This document shows positions 22,301 through 32,489 of a stretch of DNA of 64,000 nucleotides, one piece after another. The stretch's first letter is position 1; every line of letters starts with the position of its first letter. A program made the translations under genes and the position numbers. The notes beneath the pieces are model-generated. The model had not been told where the DNA came from. It made no database searches and saw only the letters and a program-made list of their open reading frames with translations. This stretch comes from Lojkania enalia (Eukaryota > Ascomycota > Dothideomycetes > Pleosporales), in the NCBI GenBank assembly GCA_010094045.1, contig ML986641.1, positions 124,001-188,000 of the forward strand, given 5' to 3'.

Positions 22301-23856
22301 TCAATGCGAAAGACTGTGTCGTCAGTAACTTGCCTGCCGCCTACTCGATATTTGCTCTCTTTGTCCCATCCATGCTACACAAATATGAAACACATATGGT
22401 GGTGGAAACACTTCGAACCACAATATTGGAGCCAGTCACTATCAATCCGGGTCGTCTTGATCTTATTGTCAGTGCGATAACATCGTCTGGAACGGGCGAA
22501 GAGAGCAACTATCAGCGTTTGGAATTTCTTGGTGACTGCATTTTGAAATTCATCGCTTCTGTCCATCTCATGGCTGCACATCTCACCTGGCCTGAAAGCT
22601 TCCTTACTAAGAAGAAAGGAAAGATTGTCAGCAATGGATTTCTAGCAAGAGCAACCAAGACTATTGGCTTGGATAGATTCATTATCACCAAACGCTTCAC
22701 AGGAGCGAAATGGCAACCAAAATACGTCGGAGACTTGATGAGTCCGCCACCCGCTAAGGAGAAGATTTTGCGGTCCTCGAAGTTACTCGCTGACGTCATT
22801 GAGTCTCTCATCGGCCTGTCATACATCGAAGGCGGATTCGACAATGCTCTGATATGCACACAGACTCTGCTACCTTTGGAGCAATGGACACCCATCCCAG
22901 ATGCCAATGATATTCTCTTCAAGTCTGCCCCCTCCGACGTTGATGCAAACCACATAACGATGCTCGAGAAACTAATTGGCTACACATTCAATAAGAAAGT
23001 CCTCCTTCTAGAAGCAGTCACCCATGCGTCATACAATGGGCCCAACGCTCGCTGTTCCTACGAGCGTCTGGAGTTCCTCGGTGACGCCGTCCTCGACTAC
23101 ATAATCTCGAAGCGACTCTACCTTCATACACCCGACGTGTCGCACCAGAAAATGCACGCCATCCGCACATCAATGGCAAATGCCGCATTCCTTACTTTTC
23201 GAATGTTTGAGACGACGGTCGAGCAGATCGTGAGCATAGACACAAAGACCATGCAACCGGAAACAAAATATTTTGCCTTGTGGCAATTCATGAGACACAA
23301 CAGTTCGCAACTCAGGTCCTCAAGAGAAACCACGCTACAACAACATGCCGCGTGTAGGGAACGCGTCATTGATGCGTTGCAACACGATGCCAAGTTCCCA
23401 TGGCATCTGCTCGCGTTAACGGACGCCCCAAAATATTTCTCTGATATTGTTGAAAGTGTCATCGGGGCGATATACATCGACAGTCAGGGTTCGATTTCTG
23501 CGTGCGAGATCTTCGTTCGTCGACTTGGGATTCTCAATGCTCTTGAACGGATTCTTAGGGATGAGGTAGATTGCCTCCACCCTAAGGAGCGATTGGGCCA
23601 TCTTGCCGTTGAGTTGGCCGTGCAATATGTCAGATTAGATCCCGAAGAGGGAAACAAAATGTATAAGTGTCAGGTCAGGGTTGGAGATAAGGATGTTGGG
23701 TGTCCGGTGGAGGGACTCAAGAGGCTGAATGCTGAGACTATTGCGGCATGGAAGGCGATTAGGATTATCGAAGGCCTGGATCATGCAGGGATGAGCGAAA
23801 TTGAAGATTATACTGACGATGAATGGCATGATGCTAAAGAAGGTGTGGGTGAATAG
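19320..23856 (+). CDS. dcl2: Dicer-like protein 2 (RNA-silencing endoribonuclease)
   Basis: Six exons: 19320-19480, 19530-19578, 19625-19877, 19930-20083, 20130-21224 and 21321-23856, encoding 1415 residues. Order of domains: DExD/H helicase with P-loop MDTGSGKTH (46-53) and DEAH (153-156, split by an intron), LGLTASPI, then helicase C with [18 protein letters not shown] and [12 protein letters not shown] Dicer dimerisation domain begins near 572. RNase IIIa is at about 967-1075 ([15 protein letters not shown] and [18 protein letters not shown]). RNase IIIb is at about 1150-1310 ([15 protein letters not shown] and [15 protein letters not shown]). A short dsRNA-binding-like tail follows. Acidic catalytic residues of both RNase III sites are present. 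No PAZ domain is seen, as usual for fungal Dicers. Length and C-terminus favour the DCL2 rather than the DCL1 group. It cuts dsRNA into siRNA for quelling-type and antiviral silencing. Confidence 0.93.
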
Positions 23857-24155
23857 TTGGATGGAACGTAGTAGAAAGGTGGCAAGACTGTTGTTTCCTT
23901 GAATATTTGACGTGGGAATATGCCCGACATTAGGATAATGAACTTCAATCAAGATTGGAAACAGACTGGAAATGGGTTGGAACCGATGGTAGAGATGCCG
24001 TTATGACTAAACAGAAATCAAATCAATTTGCCAGCTAAAACAGTATCTTCAAGGATAGTATATCAAAAATGATCGTGTGCATACATCAGTCAACTCCATT
24101 TCCCAACGCCAACAAAATACGCCTACCCTTCAGCTCCGTCCCATTCGTCGCCCTC

Positions 24156-27100
24156 TCAAGCTTGCAAGACATACTGATCGTCTCGGTAATATCCTACTGG
24201 GACCAGCGGGCAATCTTGCCTCTTCATGACTCTTTTGCCGAAGACTGTCGAAAAGGTCGTAGGCTCAGCGCTCCAAACCGTAATTGAATCAAAGCTAAAG
24301 TCAGTGGTTGAGTCCACAGCAGATGCACTCGGCCACGTAAAACCTTCCGCAGCGATTGCATCGACACTATCCTCAGAGTTGCCTAGCCCGAAATCGCTCT
24401 TATCTGTTCCAAGTTCAATGCCCTCAAATTCTGGATTTAATGGCGCATCAGTCGTAGTCATCAGAGTAACGGTCGCAAATGTACTCGCCACCGTCTCGAA
24501 TAAAGTAGCCATCGTGGTCTCAAGCCCCTCAATGCTAAAATTAGAGGGTATAACGGGCCCTGGCCCTTCCATGATGAATGTAAGTTCAGAAGGGTCAACC
24601 GAGTCTGTGGTTGTAGGCGTCGGAAATCCATCGGAAGCAAGATCTAGTGTCTCATTTTCCTGATCATCTGAATCTTCAGGAAGATCCGTAGTGAAGTTAA
24701 TCCCACTGAGGTCCAAACCATCTAGGTCTGCTGGTATGAATTCGGTTTCGTTATATAAATAATCATCGACTGTGATTTCTTCCCTTGGATTCGCGATTGT
24801 CAAAGCAGGGTCAACAAAAACGACGTCAAAATCCTCGCTTGACTTTGAAAATTCGGGTTCAAAAATGTCAACCTCTTCGATTAGGACCTTTAAAGCATCG
24901 TTCCTTAAGGTAGTAGAACTGGCTTCAACAGCTGAGAGAGTGACATTGGATGCCGAATCTTTTGTCAACCCCAAATCCACCTCTGCTTCTTTTTTGTCTT
25001 CTGCGCTTTCCTCGAGAGCTCCGGCATCGGCGTCTGCCGTTTCTTCTTCATATTGCCAAGGCTCTTCCTGTGACGGCGGAACCCAGTCATCGAAGCTGGA
25101 CTCTAGGTCGGGGTCAAAGGCGAACGCATCGTCGTCACTAACACCAAGACTTATTGTATGGAAGTCTTGTCTCTTATTGATAGTTTGATTCTCAGAATCT
25201 GCAGAATTAGCGGGGTTAGCCTCTTCTGAGGTGGGTTCGGTAGTTTCCCAGGTTCCTGGGTCGTCTGTAGGCAGTTCTTCAGGGTCAACCGAAGCAGGAT
25301 CGAGAGTATCAGAAGCGTCCTCTTCAGTTGGAGCACCGGCTGGTACGGACTCGGTGAGTGAGGCAGCCTCTTCAGTAGGGTCATCAGCTGGCGCCAGCTC
25401 CTCGACAGACGAGACTATCTCTTCGGCTGGAGCATCAGTTGGGGCTGGCTCATTTGTAAGGGAAACAGCCTCTACAATCGAAGGCTCCGAGCTGGATGAA
25501 ACGCCCTCTTCGTCTTCTGAACTAGCTACAGTCTGTTCTGAATCATCAACTTCTTCATACTCGTCTTTAGAATCATAGTATTGGTGGTCTTCTTCCGCTT
25601 CTGGCTCCCTCAGCTCGTCCTCTAGCTGAACGTAGTCAGGTGCCAGCTCAGGCCAGAAAAGCTCAGGAGCAAAATGGAGTCCTTCTCCACCATTATCACC
25701 GGATATGCCGCCAGCAGAAGGATAAAAACTAGGGGCTACACCATTAAAAAAACTGAACTTAGGAGGATTCGTTTCAAAAGGTCCACTGGAAGGTGCAAAG
25801 CCGCCAGGCACTCCTCCCAGATGTTCAACACCACCAGGTCTAGCGCGAGCAGGATTGGCAGCGAAATAACCAGTGGTGGCAGGGATTTTTTTGGCTTGCC
25901 TCTTCCCCCACACTTTCCCTGTTGCAGCATGCGATGAAGCGCCAACTCCAATGTTGACTTCTGGTGCGGTAACAGCATTCTCGGCTTCTATGCCAACGAA
26001 CTCTGGAAATAGGGACAGATGATCAAGTTCAAGACCTTCATCCCCCAAGGTACCTTTGCGGGAAGGCTTTTTCCTCCCTAGAGTATCGAGGCCTAGCCTT
26101 TCGTAAACCTCCGGTTCGGCAGCATTGGGCCAATTCACGCCGACATTGTCCATAACTGGATAGTAGATGGCTTTTGCAGCATTCATATCTCTAGGACTAG
26201 CATCCTCCGCTACTAAGGCATCTTCTTCACGGCCGTAATCTGGGAACGAAGTATCGGGCTCAAAGTGGAGACTTTGACCTCCGAAATGCTCTGTATACCA
26301 ATCCTGTTTCATGTGTACGTCTACCGGTTCTCCTTCATCTAGAGCTTCAAATTCCCTGTCCTCGCCCTTAAATAATTCAGGAATATTCCCTTCTTCAGCA
26401 TCCTCTGACACAAATTCTTGTGTCTTTCCCACCGAACGCTTGATAGGCTGCAGTGAAAGCTTAGGTTTGCAAAGCATGCCCCCAGATACAGGCTGTAACG
26501 CGCCATATGACCAGCTTCCATCAACGCCAAATTGGCCGCAGGTATAGAACTCCGTTGGAGATTTGCAGAGCATCGATCCCGGGTTGCATGGCAGGAAGTC
26601 GTTTGGATCACCCGTAGCGTACGGCAGCTGCGATGTAGGACAACCATCCGCACGGACGGCTGTCGGAGTCGATGCTGGCTGCGTGTGGAGTGCGTTCAAT
26701 GCTGTAGTAGCATTGGCTGGGAATGGCGGGGCCGATTGCGCAGCGGGGATATTGGTTGCAGTTGAAGAGCTCATGAAGTTATTTGGAAGCCAGCTCATGA
26801 CCGTTGCGGTTGACGGCGCAATAATTGAACTTGAAGGGCTCAAAGGCTGCTTAAGAATCCAATTGCTGGCTACCGAAGTTGATTTTATCTTGTAATAGTG
26901 GGGCCGACGCGTGCAAGCATACATACAGTTATTGACTTTCAGGCAGCGGTTTGGAGATTCGCAGCTAGCGCAAGCCGACATGTTATCTGTGCATACTTCC
27001 GGGAGAGCATCTTCTTCGTAATATGGCAGAAAATCTTCGGCTTGCCAAGGTACTAGCGGGTCCTCATCGGAAACTACTAGTTCAGTACTCTCGGAGGTGG

Positions 27101-29383
27101 AGGGCACACCCGAAGGCTTTGTCTGCAGGAACGGGAAGAGCTCGCGAAGAGAAGATATGAGTCCGTGATTGACGTCTGACTCTGGCGCTGGGAAGGGGAT
27201 GCTTTCGCCATATTGACGTGATTCCTCTGACAGTTCTGGCGTGTCTTCTAGAATGGGATTTGATTGTGATACATCCATGGAAAAAGCATATCCCTGGGGT
27301 GATCCATATCCCAATTCCTCTGGAGTTGCTTCTTGCTGAGCCACTTCTTCTGGAGACGATCCATATTGAGGTACTTCGTCCTGCGGTTCTAATTGCTGGC
27401 TCGAAGAGTCATCTAAGATCTTTATGCCAGTCTCGATGGGTAGTTCAGTCGGCTCTTCTTGATTCAAGGACTCAACGTACTCTATGGGCCCACTCTCACC
27501 TAACCCGATCGCAATGGGAAGGTCGGAATCCCGCTCCTGATCTAATGATGGACCATAGCCGATAGCACCCGTCTCGATTGGAAGCCCAAATTTAGAAAGA
27601 GTTTGCGAAGCGCCGCCTTCAGAGGATGCAGCACTCATAGAGAGTTCAACATGAGGTCCTAGAACCAGGAATATATTATTACCCGATGTAGCAGATGTAT
27701 CTGGTTCGACGAGAAGGTACCCTTCCTCGCCAAAGATGGCAGATTCGGTGGGGAGCGGTGTCGTGATTGTACTCAATGCTTGCTTGATCACCATATACAT
27801 GGTAGTCTCATCTAACGCAACCTTAAAGCCGTCATATAGGTCGTCCTCTCGAGGCGGGGCTTCGAAGTCAACGTATGGTATTGCCGTAGACTCCTCCAAA
27901 TCTTCGGATACTTGTCGAGTCCTGAATTGCCGAACGAAGTATTCTTTGGAGTCATCGGCTGAATAGGAACCTGCTGGCTTCTGCTTCTTGTGTGCCTCTT
28001 TTTTGCAGGCATGTTTCGGGTGATAGTCCTTAAGTTCTGAGGCATCATCAAGGCTCTCATTATTAGCAGCCGCCTCGAGAGATGAATAGTGTTCACCCGT
28101 TAGTTTGACGTCGGAGCTCTCCGTAGATGTGGTGGAGCCTTCTTCAGATGCTGCTTCATAATAAGCGGAGTGTGCTTCTTCAGAAGGTCTTTCATCATAT
28201 ACAGAGATATATTCTCCTATTATTGGTGTGTCATAGGCAGAAGAGTTTTTGTATGCTGGCTCATCATTGGTATAGGGGTCCTCTGATACCAGCTTATCAT
28301 AGGTATAGGTGTCCTCGGGTGCTAGTTCCTCAAAATTCGAGGTATCTTCTTTCAATGGTGCACTCTCGGAGTCATCTTCCAACTTGCTATAACACTCAAT
28401 GTGCCAATACCCGTCGTTACATTTCGAAGGTTTGTTAGAGCCGTCGAAATGGTCGTAATCATGCCACTGTCCGTTGTCACCTGCAGACTTGCTAGAGAAG
28501 TATGAAGAGGCCGACGAAGAGGACAACGATGAACTTTCAGCAGATGACTTTCTCCCCACACCCGTGCAATTTATGCTCTTACCCCTAGGTCTTAGCGCCC
28601 AAGGGCTAATATCTTTGCTGTAGACGACATCGTTGCCCGGGTCATCGAAGATCGCGTCAACGCTCTCCGATGTCGTGCAATCGTTAATGCCCTTCAAGTT
28701 TGCAACGTACATGTCTGGTAGGCGAGCCAACGCAGCCTGAGCATCAAGTGGACCTTCGTCATATGTAGACGTGTAATCTTCGTCTTCATACACCCACTCG
28801 TAATCATCGTTCAAGCTTCTTTTCTTTCTGCTGTCTTCCTTGCCAATGATGTCAACGACAGCGCAGTTCATATACATTTCCCTATTTCCAACTTTGTTAA
28901 ACCTATCCGGTGTTAGTCAACCGCAAAGTTTCGTCCAGAGGCTTCCCACCATGACCATCCCATCAAGCACTTCTTCGAAGTTTTAGCGTACACCGGTATC
29001 GTGAATTTGTACACCTTCTGAATGGGACATCCGCCTACAATAGATTTGATAACTTTGAAGTTAATTCCGTTATTACACGACAGAGAAATCTGACATGATC
29101 CGCCACCATGTGTAGCGCCGCCTCTCAATTTCAATTCGTAGGTCTCGCCGGCATGGTATGTTGCTACAGATTCGAGCGGCGTGTTCCATTGGTATCCTTT
29201 GCATGCGAAATCGTCTCCACCCGAATGCAAAGGCGTGAGAATGTTGTAATCTTTTGGCTCACTAGCTCTGTTACTGTGTGGATCTCGAAGAGGGGAAGGC
29301 TCTTCCATCTGCATATGGGAGAGAGCTACGGCCACAAGGATTGGAAGCGTACATAGTGTACGCAAAAAAGAACGACAACCCAT
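24156..29383 (-). CDS. AA11-type lytic polysaccharide monooxygenase with a ~1560-residue C-terminal extension
   Basis: Two exons, 29383-28950 and 28902-24156, encoding 1726 residues. A signal peptide (MGCRSFLRTLCTLPILVAVA, then LS) precedes HMQMEEPSPL. Cleavage would expose His23 as the N-terminal copper-brace histidine. His92 lies in ATHGGGSCQISLSC. Exon 2 supplies FNKVGNREMYMNCAVV with the axial Tyr. These are the landmarks of family AA11, copper enzymes that cleave chitin oxidatively. The catalytic domain ends near residue 165. The rest is very acidic, Ser/Glu/Asp-rich and probably disordered. It has a Cys-rich patch (about 780-815) and a six-Cys module (about 896-960: LPCNPGSMLCKSPTEFYTCG, ending GGMLCKP) resembling the chitin-binding X278-type modules found in AA11 proteins. 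Six dibasic KR sites are present. Known AA11 proteins are a few hundred residues. I see no intron interrupting exon 2. Confidence 0.85.
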
Positions 29384-29866
29384 GGTGCAATCCATGAGCG
29401 ACGAGCACACCGTCGCGTTGGGGGATTGCAGAACCTTATAGAAAGCAAGGGCCTCGTGCTGCGTGAACGCGTTTGAATTCCAAAGGGATCACACTCTTCG
29501 CTCATATGCCATTCCGGCTTGTAGGTAAAATTTAGACCAATCAACCGCATAGTACTAGTTGGAAGATAGAAGAATTGACAGAACGCAATTGTGATAGTAT
29601 TCTAGTAAGTTTCGATAAATTAGAATGATTCGGTTTCAGGCTTCCTTATAGCTGAGATGTTCTAACTATCAATGCGTAGAAGTAGCTCCAAGTCTCTATC
29701 GCCACATTCTTTGGTGTCGGGGCAGTAACTGAGAATGCGATGGCGTAGATGGCGCGTCTAGTCGGCAATCATCAGCGCCTCACCAAATGGGTTGGGTGCG
29801 AACCCACATTCCAGTGAAGTCTTTGTGATACTCCCAATTCCTACAGGAATGTTCATAACGAGTCAT
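29384..29866. promoter_or_regulatory. upstream region of the AA11 gene and 3' end of pga2
   Basis: No gene. Upstream of the AA11 start (minus direction) and downstream of the pga2 stop. A tRNA-like motif near 29795-29815 does not fold (see rejected items). Confidence 0.4.
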
Positions 29867-30316
29867 CTAACCCGTCAAGAACTCCTCGATCTCCTTGTCA
29901 CTTTCGTCCTCCTGCTCTGCCCTGAGTCTTTCCTCGTGTTTCTCTAGTGCGTTTCTAATGAACTTTCTCTGCCGAAGCCTTGCATTTCTTCCCCAGTCTC
30001 CTGGTTTTGCCTCCCCTTCATTATCTTCATCACTGTCGTCTACACCCGGAATCTCAATCTTGCCTCTAAGTTGATTGGGATGAATCTCCGCTGTCTCCGC
30101 TGTGTCCTTCTCGTGTGCTTTTGTCTGCATTTTCTCGCCGAGCTTCATAAGATATGGTCGGATGAGGAGGTAAGCCCCGACTATCCAGATTAATCGGATG
30201 TAGTCTTTGAGTTGCATTCGCTCAAGGGAGGCCTTGGTATTTCGTGTGAAATTGTCCCAATAAGTAGTCAGAAAAGACAGAGGGTTCGCTCCCTCAGGAT
30301 CGTGTGTAGAAGCCAT
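29867..30316 (-). CDS. pga2: Pga2-family ER membrane protein
   Basis: A single exon of 149 residues. The N-terminus MASTHDPEGANPLSFLTTYW precedes an amphipathic segment (NFTRNTKASLERMQLKDYIR) and one transmembrane helix (LIWIVGAYLLIRPYL, about 45-60). A cytoplasmic, charged coiled tail follows with GDWGRNARLRQRKFIRNALE, the conserved PGA2 signature, and EEFLTG at the end. Yeast Pga2 (129 residues) is essential and affects Gas1 and alkaline phosphatase maturation in the secretory pathway. It is divergent from the CENP-S gene, with 446 bp between start codons. Confidence 0.85.
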   Translation of the reverse strand: MASTHDPEGANPLSFLTTYWDNFTRNTKASLERMQLKDYIRLIWIVGAYLLIRPYLMKLGEKMQTKAHEKDTAETAEIHPNQLRGKIEIPGVDDSDEDNEGEAKPGDWGRNARLRQRKFIRNALEKHEERLRAEQEDESDKEIEEFLTG

Positions 30317-30762
30317 TTCCCTTCGCGAGATGGTAAGGAGTGAATCGAATACGCCGATGCTACGTGTGCCAAAGTTCTATCGCAGAAAAATAGTCGTTCG
30401 GCGTCTTCGTAATGGCGCAAGTCGTTGAGTATTTAGTTTTCGCGGACTTGGTAAATCACTAGAATGAGGTTAAGCAAGGAGGAGTTAAGGGACGATAGCG
30501 GCGTATGATTTGGGGCTACTTATACGTCTCATATACAGTAAGCCTGAGATAATTCTTAACCTGCGGAATTCGCGCAATAGAAAGGTTGAATTCGCTCACC
30601 CAAAACTTCGCTAGTCGCAAACCGCCGATTTGGGCCGCAGTGTCCCGTTCGGCGAATCGGCACAAATTCGGAAAACGCGTTTTGCTCAGTCGCGTCTCCC
30701 CGCTTTTGAAGGATACATCAGTTAGACAGCTCAGATAGATTCTTCAACCTCCAACTTCAACA
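30317..30762. promoter_or_regulatory. divergent promoter region, pga2 / CENP-S
   Basis: 446 bases between two outward-facing starts. It contains several GC-rich, CG-containing blocks around 30600-30700. No TATA box is obvious and no gene is seen. Confidence 0.4.
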
Positions 30763-31254
30763 ATGTCATCTGAGGCTACCGCAGCAGATAAAGAAGAAGT
30801 ATGTTAGATATGTAATGGCCAATCCCAGATGCTAACACATACTCCAGCGCCTCAAATCCGCCCTCTGGTACGCAATCGGCCAATATGTCGACGACGAATG
30901 CCTGCACAAGAACCTAAACGCGACTCCACAGTTCATCGGGGCATTAACCGAACTCGTCTACACCCAAATTGGTCTGGGAACCTTTCCTGTAGGATCAGGC
31001 TAGAGACTAAATGAGGACCAGCGAACACGTCCCGAGACCTCGAAACATTTGCAAATCATGCGGGCCGAAAGGTGATCAATACAGATGATGTTATGTTGCT
31101 GTCGAGACGAAATGAGGGATTGGAGACCGTAATGAAGCAGTATCTCGACCAAATGAGGGCGAAAGAAACCCCAGCGGGAGTTACGGACAAGAAACAGAGG
31201 GGAAGACCTCCCGGAAAAGCCACTGGCAAGGGGAAAGGGAAGGCTAATAACTGA
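30763..31254 (+). CDS. mhf1: Centromere protein S / MHF1 histone-fold protein
   Basis: Three exons, 30763-30798, 30848-30971 and 31022-31254, encoding 130 residues. The histone fold reads LKSALWYAIGQYVDDECLHK, ATPQFIGALTELVYTQI, then ANTSRDLETFANHAGRKV and INTDDVMLLSRRNEGLE. This is the CENP-S signature. A short AT-hook-like tail (KKQRGRPPGKATGKGKGK) follows. CENP-S pairs with CENP-X in the MHF complex, which binds DNA, helps the kinetochore CCAN, and stimulates FANCM/Fml1 at stalled forks. The second intron uses the weak donor GTCTGG and acceptor GGACCAG, chosen because it yields QIANTSRDLE. An acceptor ten bases upstream would insert three other residues with a change of phase compensated differently, and fits the family less well. 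The gene was too fragmented to be found as one frame. Confidence 0.9.
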
Positions 31255-31604
31255 TTGGGCGATTTGCAATTGCTTGGGAGTAGGGTTATGAGATCTGCAT
31301 GGTATATACCTTTGGTCATAGTCTTGGGAAAATTATGGAATCATCACAAGTAAGCCAAAAGGAGTATATTTTCCACCGTCTCAGAGATATTTGTATGAGT
31401 ACTTACTTATTGATCATATTATTAGGTATTATGTTCGTAATTCTATAAGTTCACATCGCGTGTCGTGAACCGATAGCCATATCCCACGCGGATCTCTCTG
31501 GATAAAACATGCTGCAAGTACATATAAGAAAGTCAAGTCATTTTAGGAGTTACAGTCTGATCCAACAGCATCCATGATGAGCGCCTATTACCTTCAAATT
31601 ACTT
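31255..31604. other. convergent 3' intergenic region
   Basis: AT-rich spacer between the CENP-S and MARVEL stop codons. Nothing recognisable. Confidence 0.4.
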
Positions 31605-32489
31605 CTAGTAATTGGTAGCTGGAGTATGGTTGTAGGTCCCGGTTGGCGCCGTATGGTATCCTCCGCTAAGGGGCTTGTGAGAGTGCTCATAGGCAGCTCC
31701 TTGGGGAGAAACGGTTGAGCCAGTGTACGCAGTATCGTGCGATGGACGATAATCAGTAGCACCAGGAGCAAGGGTATCGTTAGCGGGGGTTGCGCCGGAC
31801 ATCTCAGGATCCCGGACACCACCTCGGTTCCTACGACGACGCTGCCAGAACTTGACTCCGCTACCATGCGTATAGTTGTTAGAGGGGCTAGGGCCAAAGC
31901 GCTTCTCCTTTTTATGGTGACGGCCGAGGGCGAGCTGCACCCCTGCGGAGACAAGGAAGAGAATACTATTGCTGTTAGCAATCATAATAATTATATGGCA
32001 AGGCCTCACTTACGCTCCAACAATGGAAACAGCGAAACAAGCGGAGTTCAATCGGCAAGCAGTTCCCAATGATACGGAGTATGTGACTTGATCACCCTGA
32101 TTGCTGCTACTAAAGCCCTGCTTGGCATCGGAGGGACCATTTCCAAGTGGAGTGTCAACGTTGCCGCTGCAGCTATGTGCTCCATCGCGAGTGAGGACAG
32201 CCATGGCGACGAAGCCGCCGCAGAAGAGCACATCGAGTACGATAGCGAGAAAGGCAAAGAAAGTCTTTCCGCCGAGGAAGCAGGTCAGGAGAACAGCGAA
32301 GATAGTGTAGATGACGGCGGCGCCCGAAATTCCCTCGACGGCTTTCGCCCAGGTGTAAATGGGCAGGTCTCGATCGGCAAGAACTGAAAGGAAGTAGCTG
32401 TATATGCCTAGAATGATTCCGGCACAGCAGAACTCGACCGCATATAGGAAAGTTTGGAAAAGCTTTAGCGCTGCTCCGCCGAACGCCAT
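31605..32489 (-). CDS. MARVEL-like four-helix membrane protein
   Basis: Two exons, 32489-32014 and 31971-31605, encoding 280 residues. Four hydrophobic helices are visible: LYAVEFCCAGIILGIYSYFL, the second around AAVIYTIFAVLLTCFL, the third TFFAFLAIVLDVLFCGGFVA, and the fourth spanning the splice (ACFAVSIVGA joined to NSILFLVSAGVQLAL). This is the MARVEL topology. An extracytoplasmic loop between helices 3 and 4 carries a cysteine pair. The C-terminal cytosolic tail is basic (HHKKEKRFGPSP, WQRRRRNRGGVRDPEMSG) and then Tyr/Thr/Pro-rich. Fungal MARVEL proteins sit in plasma-membrane or eisosome-associated domains and vesicle membranes. The exact role is unknown. The intron has consensus ends (GTAAGT, TAACAG). 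Confidence 0.82.

Noticed and set aside
24156..28877. 1573-codon frame as an independent gene starting MYMNC
   Set aside because: MYMNC is the middle of the conserved AA11 signature. The real start is 29383, with an intron in between.
29760..29820. tRNA-like GGGTTCGCACCC on the minus strand
   Set aside because: No acceptor stem pairs and no anticodon arm is found on either strand.
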